Assembly: GCF_003269295.1 (NCBI RefSeq)
Contig: NZ_QLTT01000004.1
Location: 186,001-250,000 of the forward strand
DNA from: Lentzea atacamensis
Lineage (GTDB): Bacteria; Actinomycetota; Actinomycetes; Mycobacteriales; Pseudonocardiaceae
Reading direction: 5' to 3'
Length of the DNA: 64,000 nucleotides
Shown piece by piece: positions 16,260 through 25,596 of the stretch. The position numbers and the translations under genes were made by a program. The first letter of the stretch is position 1. Every line of letters starts with the position of its first letter. The notes beneath the pieces were generated by a model. The model was not told the origin of the DNA, did no database searches, and saw nothing but the letters and a program-made list of their open reading frames with translations.

Positions 16260-17414
16260 ATGGGCAACGTGTTCACGCGCCTCTATGTGGGCAACGGCGC
16301 TTTCGACATCGTCGGCAAGCGCACTCGCTGGTACATCACGTCCGGCATCATCCTGCTCGTCTGCATCGGCTCGATGGTGTTCAACGGCTTCAACCTGGGC
16401 ATCGACTTCAGGGGCGGCACGAAGATCTCGATGCCGTCGGTGTCGGCCTCCGGGCAGACGATCTCGACGGGCACCGTCGAGGACGCGTTCGCGAAGGCAC
16501 TGCCGGGCAAGCGGCCGACCTCCGTGCAGGCCGTCGGCTCCGGTGACAGCGCGACCATCCAGATCAAGTCGGCCACGCTGAGCATCAACGAGGTCGCCCA
16601 GCTCAAGACCGGTCTGGCGCAGGACGTCAGCCCGCGCGGCGGCCAGGGAGCGATCTCCGACAGCGCCGTCTCCGCGTCCTGGGGTGGCGAGATCAGCGTC
16701 AAGGCCCTGTGGGCCCTGTTCTGGTTCTTCGTCCTGGTGACGCTGTTCCTGGTGTTCTACTTCGAGTGGCAGATGGCGGTCGGCGCGCTCGTCGCCGTCT
16801 TCCACGACGTCATCATCACCGCGGGCGTGTACTCGCTCGTCGGGTTCGAGGTGACGCCGGCGACGGTCATCGGTCTGCTCACCATCCTCGGTTTCTCCCT
16901 GTACGACACGGTCGTCGTGTTCGACAAGGTCAAGGAGAACACCCGAGGCCTGCTGGGCCTGACCCGCCGCACGTACGCCGAGGCCGCGAACCTGGCGCTC
17001 AACCAGACCCTGATGCGCTCGATCAACACCTCGCTGATCGCGCTGCTGCCGGTCATCGGCCTGCTGATCGTCGGTGTCGGCATCCTGGGCGTCGGCACGC
17101 TCCAGGACCTGGCGCTCGTCCAGCTCGTCGGTATGTTCGTCGGTGCCCTGTCGTCGATCTTCATCGCGACCCCGGTGCTGGTCGACCTGAAGATGCGCGA
17201 CCCGAAGTACATCGCGCAGGCCAAGCGCGTGGCCACCCGCCGCGCCAAGGCCGCAGGCCCCCAGGTCGCCGAGGGCATCGAGTCGCAGGACGACGAGGCG
17301 CTCGCCCAGGACCTGCGCAAGGAAGAGGCGCTCGCCGCCGCCGCGGCAGTGCCTCACCGCACCGCCAAGGCGACCGACGCGCGCCGTCGCCCGACCGGAA
17401 AGCGTCAGCGTTGA
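16260..17414 (+). CDS. secF: Protein translocase subunit SecF
   Basis: This 384-residue protein has one N-terminal membrane helix (about residues 25-45), a periplasmic-type domain starting GIDFRGGTKI, and five further helices (about 140-305) with GFSLYDTVVVFDKVKEN, the SecF signature around TM4-TM5. A basic and Ala-rich tail of about 75 residues extends into the cytoplasm. It partners SecD in late protein export. The gene follows secD by one base and overlaps apt by four bases (TTGA), making one transcription unit secD-secF-apt. Confidence 0.96.
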   Translation: MGNVFTRLYVGNGAFDIVGKRTRWYITSGIILLVCIGSMVFNGFNLGIDFRGGTKISMPSVSASGQTISTGTVEDAFAKALPGKRPTSVQAVGSGDSATIQIKSATLSINEVAQLKTGLAQDVSPRGGQGAISDSAVSASWGGEISVKALWALFWFFVLVTLFLVFYFEWQMAVGALVAVFHDVIITAGVYSLVGFEVTPATVIGLLTILGFSLYDTVVVFDKVKENTRGLLGLTRRTYAEAANLALNQTLMRSINTSLIALLPVIGLLIVGVGILGVGTLQDLALVQLVGMFVGALSSIFIATPVLVDLKMRDPKYIAQAKRVATRRAKAAGPQVAEGIESQDDEALAQDLRKEEALAAAAAVPHRTAKATDARRRPTGKRQR

Positions 17415-17929
17415 AGCTGGATCGTGCTCTGGACTTGATGCGTGAGGTCCCGGACTTCCCCCAGCCGGGTGTCGTCTTCCGGGACCTCACGCCGGTCCTC
17501 GCCGACCCGGACGCCCTGCGCGCCGTGGTCGACGCCCTGCAGGACAAGATCGACGACAGCACCCAGGTGATCGCCGCCATCGAGTCGCGCGGCTTCCTCC
17601 TGGGCGCTGCTCTGGGCTACGGCTGGCGCTACGGTGTCGTGCCGCTGCGCAAACCGGGCAAGCTGCCGGTGGTGGCGGACTCCGTGTCGTACGACCTGGA
17701 GTACGGCAAGGCTTCTCTGGAGCTGCCCGCGGACGCCATCCAGCCCGGCCAGCGCGTCGTCGTGGTGGACGACGTGCTCGCCACCGGCGGCACCGCCGAA
17801 GCCGCGTGCACGCTCGTCGAGCGCGCCGGCGGCATCGTGACCGGTGTGTCCGTGGTGCTGGAGATCGCCGCCCTGGGCGGGCGTTCCCGCCTGGCCGGCC
17901 GCGAGGTCAGCGCTCTGCTCGCCGTCTAG
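17411..17929 (+). CDS. apt: Adenine phosphoribosyltransferase
   Basis: This 172-residue type I phosphoribosyltransferase converts adenine plus PRPP to AMP. PDFPQPGVVFRDLTPVL (about residues 13-29) is the diagnostic N-terminal signature of APRT, and VVVVDDVLATGGTAEAA (about 113-129) is the PRPP-binding motif. ESRGFLLGAALGY is the flexible-loop region. The TTG at 17411 overlaps the secF stop and gives the normal N-terminus; ATG 17438 would be short. Linkage secDF-apt-relA is a familiar actinobacterial order, here interrupted by the genes at 17948-20215. Confidence 0.94.
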   Translation: MKLDRALDLMREVPDFPQPGVVFRDLTPVLADPDALRAVVDALQDKIDDSTQVIAAIESRGFLLGAALGYGWRYGVVPLRKPGKLPVVADSVSYDLEYGKASLELPADAIQPGQRVVVVDDVLATGGTAEAACTLVERAGGIVTGVSVVLEIAALGGRSRLAGREVSALLAV

Positions 17930-17947
17930 GCGGTTCGGTGGCCGTGG

Positions 17948-18298
17948 TCAGCTGATCAGCACCGCGTACACGTTCGCGAACGCGCCCATGAGCCCGCCGA
18001 CCACGATCCACACCAGGACGTAGATCGGCACCGTCAATGGGATCAGGACCCACGGCTGGACGCGGGTCCTCATCAGGATCAGCCAGGTGATGGTCGAGGC
18101 CAGCACCCAGAACACCGCGCCGATCACCAGCGCGGGCAGCAGGTTGACGAGCCCGGCCCGGGTCTTCAGCGCGGCGGCGAGGAACGCCACGATCAGCGCG
18201 ATGTACCAGATGAAGGCCCCGGCTGCGCAGTGCAGGAACGGCGTGCCCTTCCTGACGGGCTGCCGGCTCGGTGGTGGTGCGAACGGGTTCGGCTGCAC
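17948..18298 (-). CDS. Small four-helix membrane protein, unknown function
   Basis: This 116-residue protein begins VQPNPFAPPPSRQPVRKG, a Pro-rich cytoplasmic N-terminus, followed by about four hydrophobic helices with little loop sequence between them. GTG 18298 follows GGGGGGA. I do not recognise the family beyond integral membrane protein. It sits 44 bases downstream of a second small membrane protein on the same strand. Both share a TWLILMRTR/SWLILRRAE-like segment, suggesting they are distant paralogues. Its end is 18 bases from the convergent apt stop. Confidence 0.72.
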   Translation of the reverse strand: MQPNPFAPPPSRQPVRKGTPFLHCAAGAFIWYIALIVAFLAAALKTRAGLVNLLPALVIGAVFWVLASTITWLILMRTRVQPWVLIPLTVPIYVLVWIVVGGLMGAFANVYAVLIS

Positions 18299-18342
18299 GT
18301 GGTCCCCCCAGACCTGATGCTCACGTGGAGCGACCAAGCATG

Positions 18343-18618
18343 TCAGGCGGGTGGCGGCGGCGCTACGAAAGCGGCCCCGATTGAGACGAACACCAACGTC
18401 ACCAGCGATGCCGGTGCGGTCACCACGGCTATCTCCCACAGCTTCGGGGCTTCCGCGCGGCGCAGGATCAGCCAGCTCATGGTCGTGGCGAGGAGCCAGC
18501 CCACCGCCGAGCCGATGATCGACCTCGGGTCGATGTAGCTCGGGTCGTCCAGGGCCAGGTACGCCATCGTGCCCAGCCAGACCGCGCTCATGGCCGCGCA
18601 CCACAGGAGTGTCCTCAC
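18343..18618 (-). CDS. Small membrane protein, unknown function
   Basis: This 91-residue protein has about three hydrophobic helices and a Pro/Ala tail. The second helix region GWLLATTMSWLILRRAEAP resembles the WVLASTITWLILMRTRVQP region of the neighbouring membrane protein, so the two may derive from a duplication. It starts with ATG 18618 and probably leads a two-gene unit. No function can be assigned. Confidence 0.68.
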   Translation of the reverse strand: MRTLLWCAAMSAVWLGTMAYLALDDPSYIDPRSIIGSAVGWLLATTMSWLILRRAEAPKLWEIAVVTAPASLVTLVFVSIGAAFVAPPPPA

Positions 18619-18746
18619 GCGGGGAGTGTCTCAAGCGGCTTCGCCGGCCTGGCGCATGCCCTCCTTCGCCGGGCGTGTGCCGTACCGAATTTCGGGTTGT
18701 CTGTTTTGTTTTGCCGTTGCATTGCGTCTAGAGAGATGTGCATTAA

Positions 18747-18764
18747 CGGTGCCATATGGCACCG
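18747..18764. repeat. 18-bp perfect palindrome upstream of the HNH gene
   Basis: CGGTGCCATATGGCACCG is perfectly self-complementary. It lies in a locally AT-richer 214-base intergenic region, 69 bases before the start of the HNH gene. It may be an operator for an unidentified regulator, or a structural part of the HNH element. Nothing else is recognisable in the interval except the SOS-like site. Confidence 0.75.
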
Positions 18765-18824
18765 GCTTGTTCACCCATCCGTGTGATGGCTGACGTGCAT
18801 TTATGTCGTGATCTTGCGGTAAGG

Positions 18825-18840
18825 TCGAACACGTGATCGA
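18825..18840. promoter_or_regulatory. SOS-box-like site overlapping the HNH gene start
   Basis: TCGAACACGTGATCGA matches TCGAAC-N4-GTTCGA with one mismatch (GATCGA for GTTCGA). It spans the GTG start codon at 18833. LexA bound here would block initiation. The same arrangement class, 13E12-type DUF222 genes under LexA, is known in mycobacteria. Confidence 0.65.
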
Positions 18841-20053
18841 ACCGAACTTCCGCCTTCTGTCCACCGACGAACTGCTGAGCGCAGTCGTCGGAGACGTGGT
18901 GGAAATTCGCGTTCTCGAGAATGTGATGATGCAGAAGATCGCCGAGTTGGAGCGGCGTGGTGCCGCGGCTGAACTCGGCTACAAGAATGTGGCGCAGGTG
19001 CTGCGTCACGCGGTGCGGTGGGACCTGAAGACGGCGCGGCAGTGGGTCGCGCGGGCCGCGCTGCTCGCTCGTGAGATCACGCCGACCGGCGCGGTGCTGG
19101 AGCCGGAGCTGCCGGTCACCGCTGCCGCGACGGCGGACGGTGAGCTTTCGGGTGAGCACATCTCGGCGGTCGCCGAAGTGATGAAGGACCTGCCGCCCGA
19201 AGCCGAGGCACCGGTCGTGGAGTTCGCGCGGGAGCACGAGCTCAGCGCGGTGCGCTCGTTCGGCAAGGAGCTGGCCTACAAGCTGTATCAGGACGACCCG
19301 GAGCCGCGTGAAGCCGAGCCGGAACCGCCGGTCAACCGGCTGCGGACGCAGTGGAAGGGCGAGCAGCTGGAGGTGTGGGCCAAGCTGGACAAGATCAGCG
19401 GCGCCAAGTTCGAGGCGATGATCGACCCGCTGGCCAAGCCCCGCCCCACCACGCCGGAGGAAGGCCCGGACCCGCGCTCGCGTGCCGAGCGCGAGGGCGA
19501 CGCCTTCGCCGACCTGATCGACCTGATGCTGCGCGCCGACAAGTTGCCGGAGCACGGCGGCGAGCCGGTCACGCTGACGCTGACGATGAGCTACGACGAC
19601 CTGGTCGAGAAGACCGGCCTGGCGATGCTGGACACCCGCGAGCGCATCCCCGCCGCCCTGGTCCGCCGCCTGGCCTGCAACGCGGGAGTCATCCCGGTGG
19701 TGCTGGGCGGCCGGTCCGAGCCGATGAACGTGGGCCGCAAAGCCCGCACCTTCACCGCCGGAATCCGCCGCCTCCTGGTGGCGAGAGACAGAGGCTGCGC
19801 CTTCCCCGGCTGCCACCGCCCGCCGAAGCACTGCGACGCCCACCACATCAGATTCTGGTCCGAGGGCGGCGAGACCTCGGTCGACAACGCGGTCCTGCTG
19901 TGCCGCCACCACCACACGTTGATCCACCAAAGCGACTGGGAGGTGAAGCTCCTCAATGGCATACCGGTGTTCATCCCACCCGCGTGGCTCGACCCGGACC
20001 GCAGACCGAGAACCAACACCACACACCGCGACAGCGGGCGGGTCGCCGCCTAG
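18833..20053 (+). CDS. DUF222 and HNH endonuclease domain protein (13E12 repeat family type)
   Basis: This 406-residue protein has an N-terminal helical DUF222 region (residues 1-290) and a C-terminal HNH nuclease domain (about residues 315-370). The HNH core is GCAFPGCHRPPKHCDAHHI followed by NAVLLCRHHH, with paired cysteines for zinc and the catalytic histidines. The family is multicopy in many actinobacterial genomes and behaves like a mobile or repeated element; its biological role is unsettled. A near-consensus SOS box covers the start codon. Immediately after the stop, in the same frame, lies a remnant of an XRE/DUF397 gene, suggesting the element landed in or beside such a gene. No terminal repeats were found by eye. 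Confidence 0.88.
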   Translation: MIEPNFRLLSTDELLSAVVGDVVEIRVLENVMMQKIAELERRGAAAELGYKNVAQVLRHAVRWDLKTARQWVARAALLAREITPTGAVLEPELPVTAAATADGELSGEHISAVAEVMKDLPPEAEAPVVEFAREHELSAVRSFGKELAYKLYQDDPEPREAEPEPPVNRLRTQWKGEQLEVWAKLDKISGAKFEAMIDPLAKPRPTTPEEGPDPRSRAEREGDAFADLIDLMLRADKLPEHGGEPVTLTLTMSYDDLVEKTGLAMLDTRERIPAALVRRLACNAGVIPVVLGGRSEPMNVGRKARTFTAGIRRLLVARDRGCAFPGCHRPPKHCDAHHIRFWSEGGETSVDNAVLLCRHHHTLIHQSDWEVKLLNGIPVFIPPAWLDPDRRPRTNTTHRDSGRVAA

Positions 20054-20077
20054 CCCTCGCGAGCACCCGTTTCACCC

Positions 20078-20215
20078 GAGCAACTCGGCTGGGACCCGAG
20101 CAAGGTCTCCAACATCGAGAACGGCAAGGCGCGTGCGAGCGAGATCGCCACTCGCAGTGACGCCCTGGTCTTCTCGATTCAGGCGTGGCGGGCGTTCGTG
20201 GCGAGCGTCGCCTGA
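20078..20215 (+). pseudogene. Remnant fusing an XRE (Scr1-type) HTH to a DUF397 C-terminus
   Basis: Directly after the HNH stop, in the same frame and without any start codon, the DNA reads EQLGWDPSKVSNIENGKA, the recognition helix of Scr1-family XRE regulators. It is followed after about eight residues by LVFSIQAWRAFVASVA and a stop, which is the end of a DUF397 protein. In Pseudonocardiaceae, XRE and DUF397 genes are usually neighbours, so this is best read as an internal deletion joining both, with the 5' end lost at the HNH element. It is not translatable on its own. The 122 bases after it up to relA carry the relA promoter region. Confidence 0.78.
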
Positions 20216-20337
20216 TCGGCCCAGCAAAATTTCTCCTGGCGTTCACCGTGTGAGCTGCGCCGCTCGTCGCGCGTCCGGAAGTTTCGTCACCGTAAACGCG
20301 TTATCCTCGGTACTCGCGAGACCCGAGGAGCGTGGGG

Positions 20338-22623
20338 TTGAGTCAAGACACCGAACCCGCTGCGACGGTTGTTCAACCGTCGGCTACCCGGCGCGTGCGC
20401 GCCCGCCTTGCGCGGCGCATCACCGCCCAACGTGCGGCCCCGGTGAAGCAGGTCCTCGAACCTCTCGCCGCCGTGCACCGTGACCTCCATCCCAAGGCCG
20501 ATCTGGCGCTTCTGCAGCACGCATATGACGTTGCCGAGGAGAAGCACCGCCCGCAGCGCCGCAAGTCCGGCGACCCGTACATCACCCACCCGCTCGCCGT
20601 GGCGACGATCCTCGCCGAGCTGGGCATGGACACCACGACGCTGGTGGCCGCGCTGCTGCACGACACCGTGGAAGACACCGATTACTCGCTCAACCAGCTG
20701 AAAGAGGACTTCGGCGAAGAGGTCGCACGCCTCGTCGACGGCGTCACGAAGCTGGACAAGGTCAAGCTGGGGGCAGCGGCCGAGGCTGAGACCATTCGCA
20801 AGATGGTCATCGCGATGGCGAAGGACCCTCGGGTTCTGGTCATCAAGCTCGCCGACCGGCTGCACAACATGCGCACCATGCGGTTCCTGCCGCCGGAGAA
20901 GCAGGCCCGCAAGGCCCGTGAAACGCTCGAAGTGCTCGCGCCGCTCGCCCACCGGCTGGGCATGGCGACCGTCAAGTGGGAGCTGGAGGATCTCGCGTTC
21001 GCGATCCTGCAGCCGAAGAAGTACGACGAGATCGTGCGGCTGGTCGCCAAGCGCGCGCCCAGTCGCGACACGTACCTGCGGACCGTCGTCGACGAGCTGA
21101 ACGCCCAGCTGGAGGGTGCGCGGATCGTCGCGAAGGTCGAGGGCCGGCCGAAGCACTACTACTCGATCAACCAGAAGATGATCGTCAGGGGCCGGGACTT
21201 CGACGACATCCACGACCTCGTGGGTGTGCGGATCCTGGTCGACGAGGTGCGTGACTGCTACGCCGCCATGGGTGTGGTTCATGCGGCCTGGCAGCCCATG
21301 CCCGGACGGTTCAAGGACTACATCGCGCAGCCGCGGTTCGGCGTGTACCAGTCGCTGCACACGACCGTGATCGGGCCGGACGGCAAGCCTCTCGAGGTGC
21401 AGATCCGCACGCACGAGATGCACCAGCGGGCCGAGTACGGCATCGCGGCGCACTGGCGCTACAAGGAGACCAAGGGCACGCACAACGGCAAGTCCGTCGA
21501 GATCGACGAGATGGCGTGGATGCGTCAGCTCCTCGACTGGCAACGGGAAGCCGCGGACCCCGGTGAGTTCCTCGAAGGGCTGCGCTGGGACCTCGCCGCG
21601 CGCGAGATCTTCGTGTTCACGCCGAAGGGGGACGTGCAGACGTTGCCGACGGGCTCCACGCCGGTCGACTTCGCCTACGCCGTCCACACCGAGGTGGGGC
21701 ACCGCTGCATCGGCGCCCGCGTGAACGGTCGCCTGGTCGCTCTCGAACGCAAGCTCGAGAACGGTGAGGTCGTCGAGATCTTCACCTCCAAGGCGGAGGG
21801 TGCGGGCCCGTCCCGCGACTGGCTGAGCTTCGTCGCGTCACCGCGCGCCAAGGCGAAGATCAAGCAGTGGTTCGCCAAGGAGCGCAAGGAAGAGGCGATC
21901 GAGCAGGGCAAGGACGCGATCACCAAGGAGGTCCGGCGCGTCGGGCTGCCGATCCAGCGTCTGGTCAGCGTCGACTCGATGCAGGCCCTGGCGAAGGAAC
22001 TGCACTACCCGGACATGAGCGCGCTGTACGCGGCGGTCGGCGAGGGTCACACCTCGGCCCGTCACGTCGTGCAGCGGCTCGTCGCGCAGCTCGGCGGTGT
22101 CGAACACGCCGAGGAGGAACTGGCCGACCGCGCCACCCCGTCCACGGTCACCCGGCGCCGCCCCACCGGCGACGCGGGTGTGATCGTCAAGGACGCTGGC
22201 GACGTGTGGGTGAAGCTCGCCCGCTGCTGCACCCCGGTGCCGGGCGACGACATCCTCGGCTTCGTCACCAGGGGCGGCGGTGTGTCCGTGCACCGCACCG
22301 ACTGCACGAACGCCGATGAGCTGCTGAAGTCGCCGGAGCGGCTGCTCGACGTCGAGTGGGCGCCGTCGGCGTCCAGCGTCTTCCTGGTCGCGATCCAGGT
22401 GGAGGCGCTCGACCGGCACCGGCTGCTGTCGGACGTCACGAAGGTGCTCGCCGACGAGCGCGTGAACATCCTGTCGGCGTCGGTGACGACGTCACGCGAC
22501 AGGGTGGCCGTCAGCCGGTTCTCGTTCGAGATGGGCGACCCGAAGCACCTCGGGCACGTGCTGAAGGCCGTGCGGAGCGTTGAGGGCGTCTACGACGTCT
22601 ACCGCGTGACGTCGGCCTCGTAG
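20338..22623 (+). CDS. relA: Bifunctional (p)ppGpp synthetase/hydrolase Rel
   Basis: This 761-residue RSH protein has an HD hydrolase domain with HDTVEDT (about residues 108-114), a synthetase domain with [14 protein letters not shown] and [19 protein letters not shown] (about 250-350), a TGS domain (about 420-480), a Cys/Asp zinc-finger-like region [13 protein letters not shown] (about 630) and a C-terminal ACT domain. The RFKD loop is the type found in bifunctional Rel. It makes and destroys (p)ppGpp in starvation. TTG 20338 is seven bases after GAGGAG; GTG 20332 is too close. A strong terminator follows. Confidence 0.95.
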   Translation: MSQDTEPAATVVQPSATRRVRARLARRITAQRAAPVKQVLEPLAAVHRDLHPKADLALLQHAYDVAEEKHRPQRRKSGDPYITHPLAVATILAELGMDTTTLVAALLHDTVEDTDYSLNQLKEDFGEEVARLVDGVTKLDKVKLGAAAEAETIRKMVIAMAKDPRVLVIKLADRLHNMRTMRFLPPEKQARKARETLEVLAPLAHRLGMATVKWELEDLAFAILQPKKYDEIVRLVAKRAPSRDTYLRTVVDELNAQLEGARIVAKVEGRPKHYYSINQKMIVRGRDFDDIHDLVGVRILVDEVRDCYAAMGVVHAAWQPMPGRFKDYIAQPRFGVYQSLHTTVIGPDGKPLEVQIRTHEMHQRAEYGIAAHWRYKETKGTHNGKSVEIDEMAWMRQLLDWQREAADPGEFLEGLRWDLAAREIFVFTPKGDVQTLPTGSTPVDFAYAVHTEVGHRCIGARVNGRLVALERKLENGEVVEIFTSKAEGAGPSRDWLSFVASPRAKAKIKQWFAKERKEEAIEQGKDAITKEVRRVGLPIQRLVSVDSMQALAKELHYPDMSALYAAVGEGHTSARHVVQRLVAQLGGVEHAEEELADRATPSTVTRRRPTGDAGVIVKDAGDVWVKLARCCTPVPGDDILGFVTRGGGVSVHRTDCTNADELLKSPERLLDVEWAPSASSVFLVAIQVEALDRHRLLSDVTKVLADERVNILSASVTTSRDRVAVSRFSFEMGDPKHLGHVLKAVRSVEGVYDVYRVTSAS

Positions 22624-22632
22624 CGCACAAAC

Positions 22633-22665
22633 GGAGCCCCCGGCCTGCGGAAGGCCGGGGGCTCC
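22633..22665. terminator. Bidirectional terminator between relA and the cyclophilin gene
   Basis: GGAGCCCCCGGCCT (22633-22646) and AGGCCGGGGGCTCC (22652-22665) form a perfect 14-bp stem with a 5-base loop, between the convergent ends of relA (22623) and the cyclophilin gene (22679). No T-tract is present; stem strength and placement support termination for both. Confidence 0.88.
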
Positions 22666-22678
22666 GCGCGTGGTGCAG

Positions 22679-23533
22679 TTAGTTGGCGACGGCCGCGGAC
22701 TTGATGTCGACCGGGGTCTTCGGCTTGCCGTCACCCTGGCCGGGCGACTGCGAGATCGTGCCGGTCTTCGCGACCTCGTCGATCTTCTTCAGCGACTCCT
22801 CGTCGACCGTGCCGAAGACGTTGTACTTCGGCTGCAGGTTCGCGCCGTCGCCGTAGACGATGAAGAACTGCGAGCCGTTGGTGTCGGGGCCCGAGTTGGC
22901 CATGGCCAGCACGCCGCGGCCGTAGGTGAGCTCCGGGTAGACCTCGTCCTTGAACGAGTAGCCGGGGCCGCCCATGCCGTTGCCGCCGGGGTCGCCGCAC
23001 TGCAGGACCTGGATGCCGGTCACCACGAGGCGGTGGCAGGTCGTGTTGTCGAAGTACTTCTGCTTCGCCAGGTTCACGAAGTTGTTGACCGTGCACGGCG
23101 CGAGCGAGCGGTCGAGGTTGAACTTCAGGTCCCCGATCGAGGTGCCCAGCGTGACCGCGACGGTGCCGGTGGTGGGCTGCTCGCCGTTCGCGGGCGGCGT
23201 GTTCTCCTTGGCCGCCGGCTCCTGGCCCTTCGTGTATTCACAGTTCACTTTTTCCGGCAGCGCCTGCGGGCGCTTCGGAATCTGGTGCATCGCGGTGGGG
23301 ATCTTCTCCGCCTTGTCCACCGACTCCTGCTGAGGAGTCTCCGACGCGGAGGCGTCACCGTTGCCGAAGTCGTGAGTCGCGAGGAACCACACACCACCTC
23401 CGACGAGCGCAACGACGACGACCGTCGAGACGACGGCGATGATGCGACGCTTCTTGGCCCGCTCCTGGCGGTAGACCATCTGACGCTCAAGCTTGCGCTT
23501 GGCTGCCGCGCGTCGCTGCTCGTTGGTGGGCAC
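22679..23533 (-). CDS. Membrane-anchored cyclophilin-type peptidyl-prolyl isomerase
   Basis: This 284-residue protein has a basic cytoplasmic N-terminus (residues 1-30), one membrane helix (about 31-52), an acidic linker, and a cyclophilin domain from about residue 120. Cyclophilin motifs include FNLDRSLAPCTVNNFVNLA, YFDNTTCHRLV and GRGVLAMANSGPDTNGSQFFI, the last being the substrate-binding core. It would speed proline isomerisation of exported or envelope proteins. GTG 23533 follows GGGAGGGAGC. It is divergent from the MBL hydrolase gene, a standard actinobacterial neighbourhood between relA and hisS. Confidence 0.94.
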   Translation of the reverse strand: MPTNEQRRAAAKRKLERQMVYRQERAKKRRIIAVVSTVVVVALVGGGVWFLATHDFGNGDASASETPQQESVDKAEKIPTAMHQIPKRPQALPEKVNCEYTKGQEPAAKENTPPANGEQPTTGTVAVTLGTSIGDLKFNLDRSLAPCTVNNFVNLAKQKYFDNTTCHRLVVTGIQVLQCGDPGGNGMGGPGYSFKDEVYPELTYGRGVLAMANSGPDTNGSQFFIVYGDGANLQPKYNVFGTVDEESLKKIDEVAKTGTISQSPGQGDGKPKTPVDIKSAAVAN

Positions 23534-23647
23534 GTGCTCCCTCCCCAGGGACTCATGCGAATAGGGCGGACGGCTGGGGAGTCTAGGGCCTGCGCATATG
23601 ACCTTTGTGTAGTGGTTAGGCTGATGGTCTACGAGGAGGTCATTTCT

Positions 23648-24343
23648 GTGCTCGTGATCGGGTTCCCCACTGGTGCTCTCCAGGCGAACTGCTTCGTCCT
23701 GGCGGCCGGTGAGGGCGAGCCCTGCGTGATCATCGATCCCGGTCAGGACGCGGTCGAGCCGATCGAGCAGGCCCTGCGCAAGCACCGGCTCGCGCCCGTC
23801 GCCGTGCTGCTCACGCACGGGCACTTCGACCACACGTTCTCCGTCACCCCGGTCTGCGACGGCAACGACATCCCCGCGTACATCCACCCGGACGACGTCG
23901 AGATGCTCGCCGACCCGCTCAAGGGCATCAGCCGCGAGTCGGCCGCCTTCTTCGGGGGCAACCTCGAGATGCGCGAGCCGGGCGAGGTGCGCGAGCTGAA
24001 GGACGGCACCGACCTCGACCTCGCGGGCCTCAAGATCACCGTCGACCACACGCCGGGCCATACCGGCGGGTCGGTGATGTTCCGCTCCGGCGTGCAGGAA
24101 GGGGGTCGCCTGGTGATCTCGGGTGACACGCTCTTCGCCGGTTCCATCGGACGCACCGACCTGCCAGGTGGTGACCACTCGCGCATGCTGTCGTCTCTGC
24201 AGAACAAGGTGCTGACCTTGCCCGACGACACGGTGGTGCTGCCTGGCCACGGCCCGACGACGACCATAGGCCGCGAGCGTGCGACGAACCCTTATCTCCT
24301 GCAGCTGCAGGACGCTCCGGCCGCACCGCACCGAGGACTCTGA
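23648..24343 (+). CDS. MBL-fold metallohydrolase (glyoxalase II-like)
   Basis: This 231-residue protein has the full metallo-beta-lactamase metal motif [11 protein letters not shown] (HxHxDH, about residues 58-64), then HTPGHTGGS (His about 133), [15 protein letters not shown] (Asp about 158) and a final VVLPGHGP (His about 204). This order is typical of glyoxalase II-like hydrolases of the relA-hisS region. GTG 23648 lies eight bases after GAGGAGG; an in-frame ATG at 23624 is less likely. hisS starts five bases after its stop, so the two genes are one operon. Substrate unknown; a thioester or quorum-type hydrolase role is unproven. Confidence 0.92.
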   Translation: MLVIGFPTGALQANCFVLAAGEGEPCVIIDPGQDAVEPIEQALRKHRLAPVAVLLTHGHFDHTFSVTPVCDGNDIPAYIHPDDVEMLADPLKGISRESAAFFGGNLEMREPGEVRELKDGTDLDLAGLKITVDHTPGHTGGSVMFRSGVQEGGRLVISGDTLFAGSIGRTDLPGGDHSRMLSSLQNKVLTLPDDTVVLPGHGPTTTIGRERATNPYLLQLQDAPAAPHRGL

Positions 24344-24348
24344 GAAAC

Positions 24349-25596
24349 GTGTTTTCCGCTCCCAAAGGCGTTCCCGACTACATCCCGCCGACGTCCGCGG
24401 CGTTCGTGCACGTTCGGTCAACGCTGACCCGTGCCGCCGAGCTCGCGGGCTACGGCTACATCGAGCTGCCGGTGTTCGAGGACACGGCGCTGTTCTCGCG
24501 CGGTGTCGGCGAGTCGACCGACGTCGTGACGAAGGAGATGTACAGCTTCCTCGACCGCGGCGACCGGTCCATCACGCTGCGCCCCGAGGGCACCGCGGGC
24601 GTGATGCGGGCCGTGATCGAGCACAGCCTCGACCGCGGCCAGCTGCCGGTGAAGCTCTACTACGCGGGCCAGTTCTTCCGTGCCGAGGCTCCGCAGGCCG
24701 GCCGGTACCGGCAGTTCCACCAGGTCGGCATCGAGGCGATCGGTGTCGACGACCCCGCGCTCGACGCCGAGGTCATCGCCGTCGGTGACGCCGGGTTCCG
24801 CGCGCTGGGCCTCACCGGCTACCGGCTGGAGCTCACGTCGCTGGGCGACGCGAACTGCCGCCCCGCGTACCGCGAGCTGCTGCAGGCGTTCCTCGCGAAG
24901 CTGCCGCTGGACGACGCGACCCGTCAGCGCGCCCAGCTGAACCCGCTGCGCGTGCTCGACGACAAGCGGCCCGAGGTGCGCGCTCTCGTCGCCGACGCAC
25001 CGCTGATGGTGGATCACCTGTGCGACGAGTGCCGGGCGCACTACGAGCTCGTCAAGGGGTACCTGACGGAGCTGGGCGTGAAGTTCGTCGAGAACCCGCG
25101 CATGGTCCGCGGGCTCGACTACTACACGAAGACGACGTTCGAGTTCGTCCACGACGGCCTGGGCGCGCAGTCGGGCATCGGCGGCGGTGGCCGCTACGAC
25201 GGCCTGATGGCGCAGCTCGGCGGCCAGGAGCTGTCCGGCGTCGGGTTCGGCCTGGGCGTCGACCGGGCGCTGCTGGCCGCGCAGGCCGAGGGCGTGCTGC
25301 CGGAGTTCAGCCGCGTCGACGTGATCGGCGTGCCGCTGGGCGAGGCCGCGCGGGCCCGGCTGGTGGCGATCGCGGGCGAGCTGCGCGCGGCCGGTGTGCG
25401 GACGGACCTCGTGTACGGCGGCAAGTCGATGAAGGCGGGCTTCAAGGTCGCCGACAGGTCCGGCGCGAAGCTCGCCCTCGTGCTCGGCGAGCGCGACCTG
25501 GAGGCCGGCAGCATCGGCGTGAAGACGCTCGCGACGGGCGAGCAGGTGACCGTGTCGTTGACCGACGTGGTCGAGGCGGTGCGGAAGGCGCTGTGA
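24349..25596 (+). CDS. hisS: Histidine-tRNA ligase
   Basis: This 415-residue class II synthetase charges tRNA-His. The start [13 protein letters not shown] is characteristic. Motif 2 appears as [19 protein letters not shown] (about residues 110-128), the HisA histidine-binding motif as [13 protein letters not shown] (about 255-267), and motif 3 as [11 protein letters not shown] (about 300-310). A C-terminal anticodon-binding domain follows. The GTG start lies five bases after the MBL gene, and its last codons overlap the start of a small membrane-protein gene (GTGA). Confidence 0.97.
   Translation: MFSAPKGVPDYIPPTSAAFVHVRSTLTRAAELAGYGYIELPVFEDTALFSRGVGESTDVVTKEMYSFLDRGDRSITLRPEGTAGVMRAVIEHSLDRGQLPVKLYYAGQFFRAEAPQAGRYRQFHQVGIEAIGVDDPALDAEVIAVGDAGFRALGLTGYRLELTSLGDANCRPAYRELLQAFLAKLPLDDATRQRAQLNPLRVLDDKRPEVRALVADAPLMVDHLCDECRAHYELVKGYLTELGVKFVENPRMVRGLDYYTKTTFEFVHDGLGAQSGIGGGGRYDGLMAQLGGQELSGVGFGLGVDRALLAAQAEGVLPEFSRVDVIGVPLGEAARARLVAIAGELRAAGVRTDLVYGGKSMKAGFKVADRSGAKLALVLGERDLEAGSIGVKTLATGEQVTVSLTDVVEAVRKAL

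Noticed and set aside
14453..16276. 607-codon minus-strand open frame under secD
   Set aside because: Low-complexity Arg/Gly/Val shadow of secD codon bias.
20332..20337. GTG 20332 as the relA start
   Set aside because: It leaves one base after GAGGAG; TTG 20338 has seven-base spacing.
24344..24348. T-box or other leader before hisS
   Set aside because: Only five bases separate it from the MBL gene; no room for a leader.
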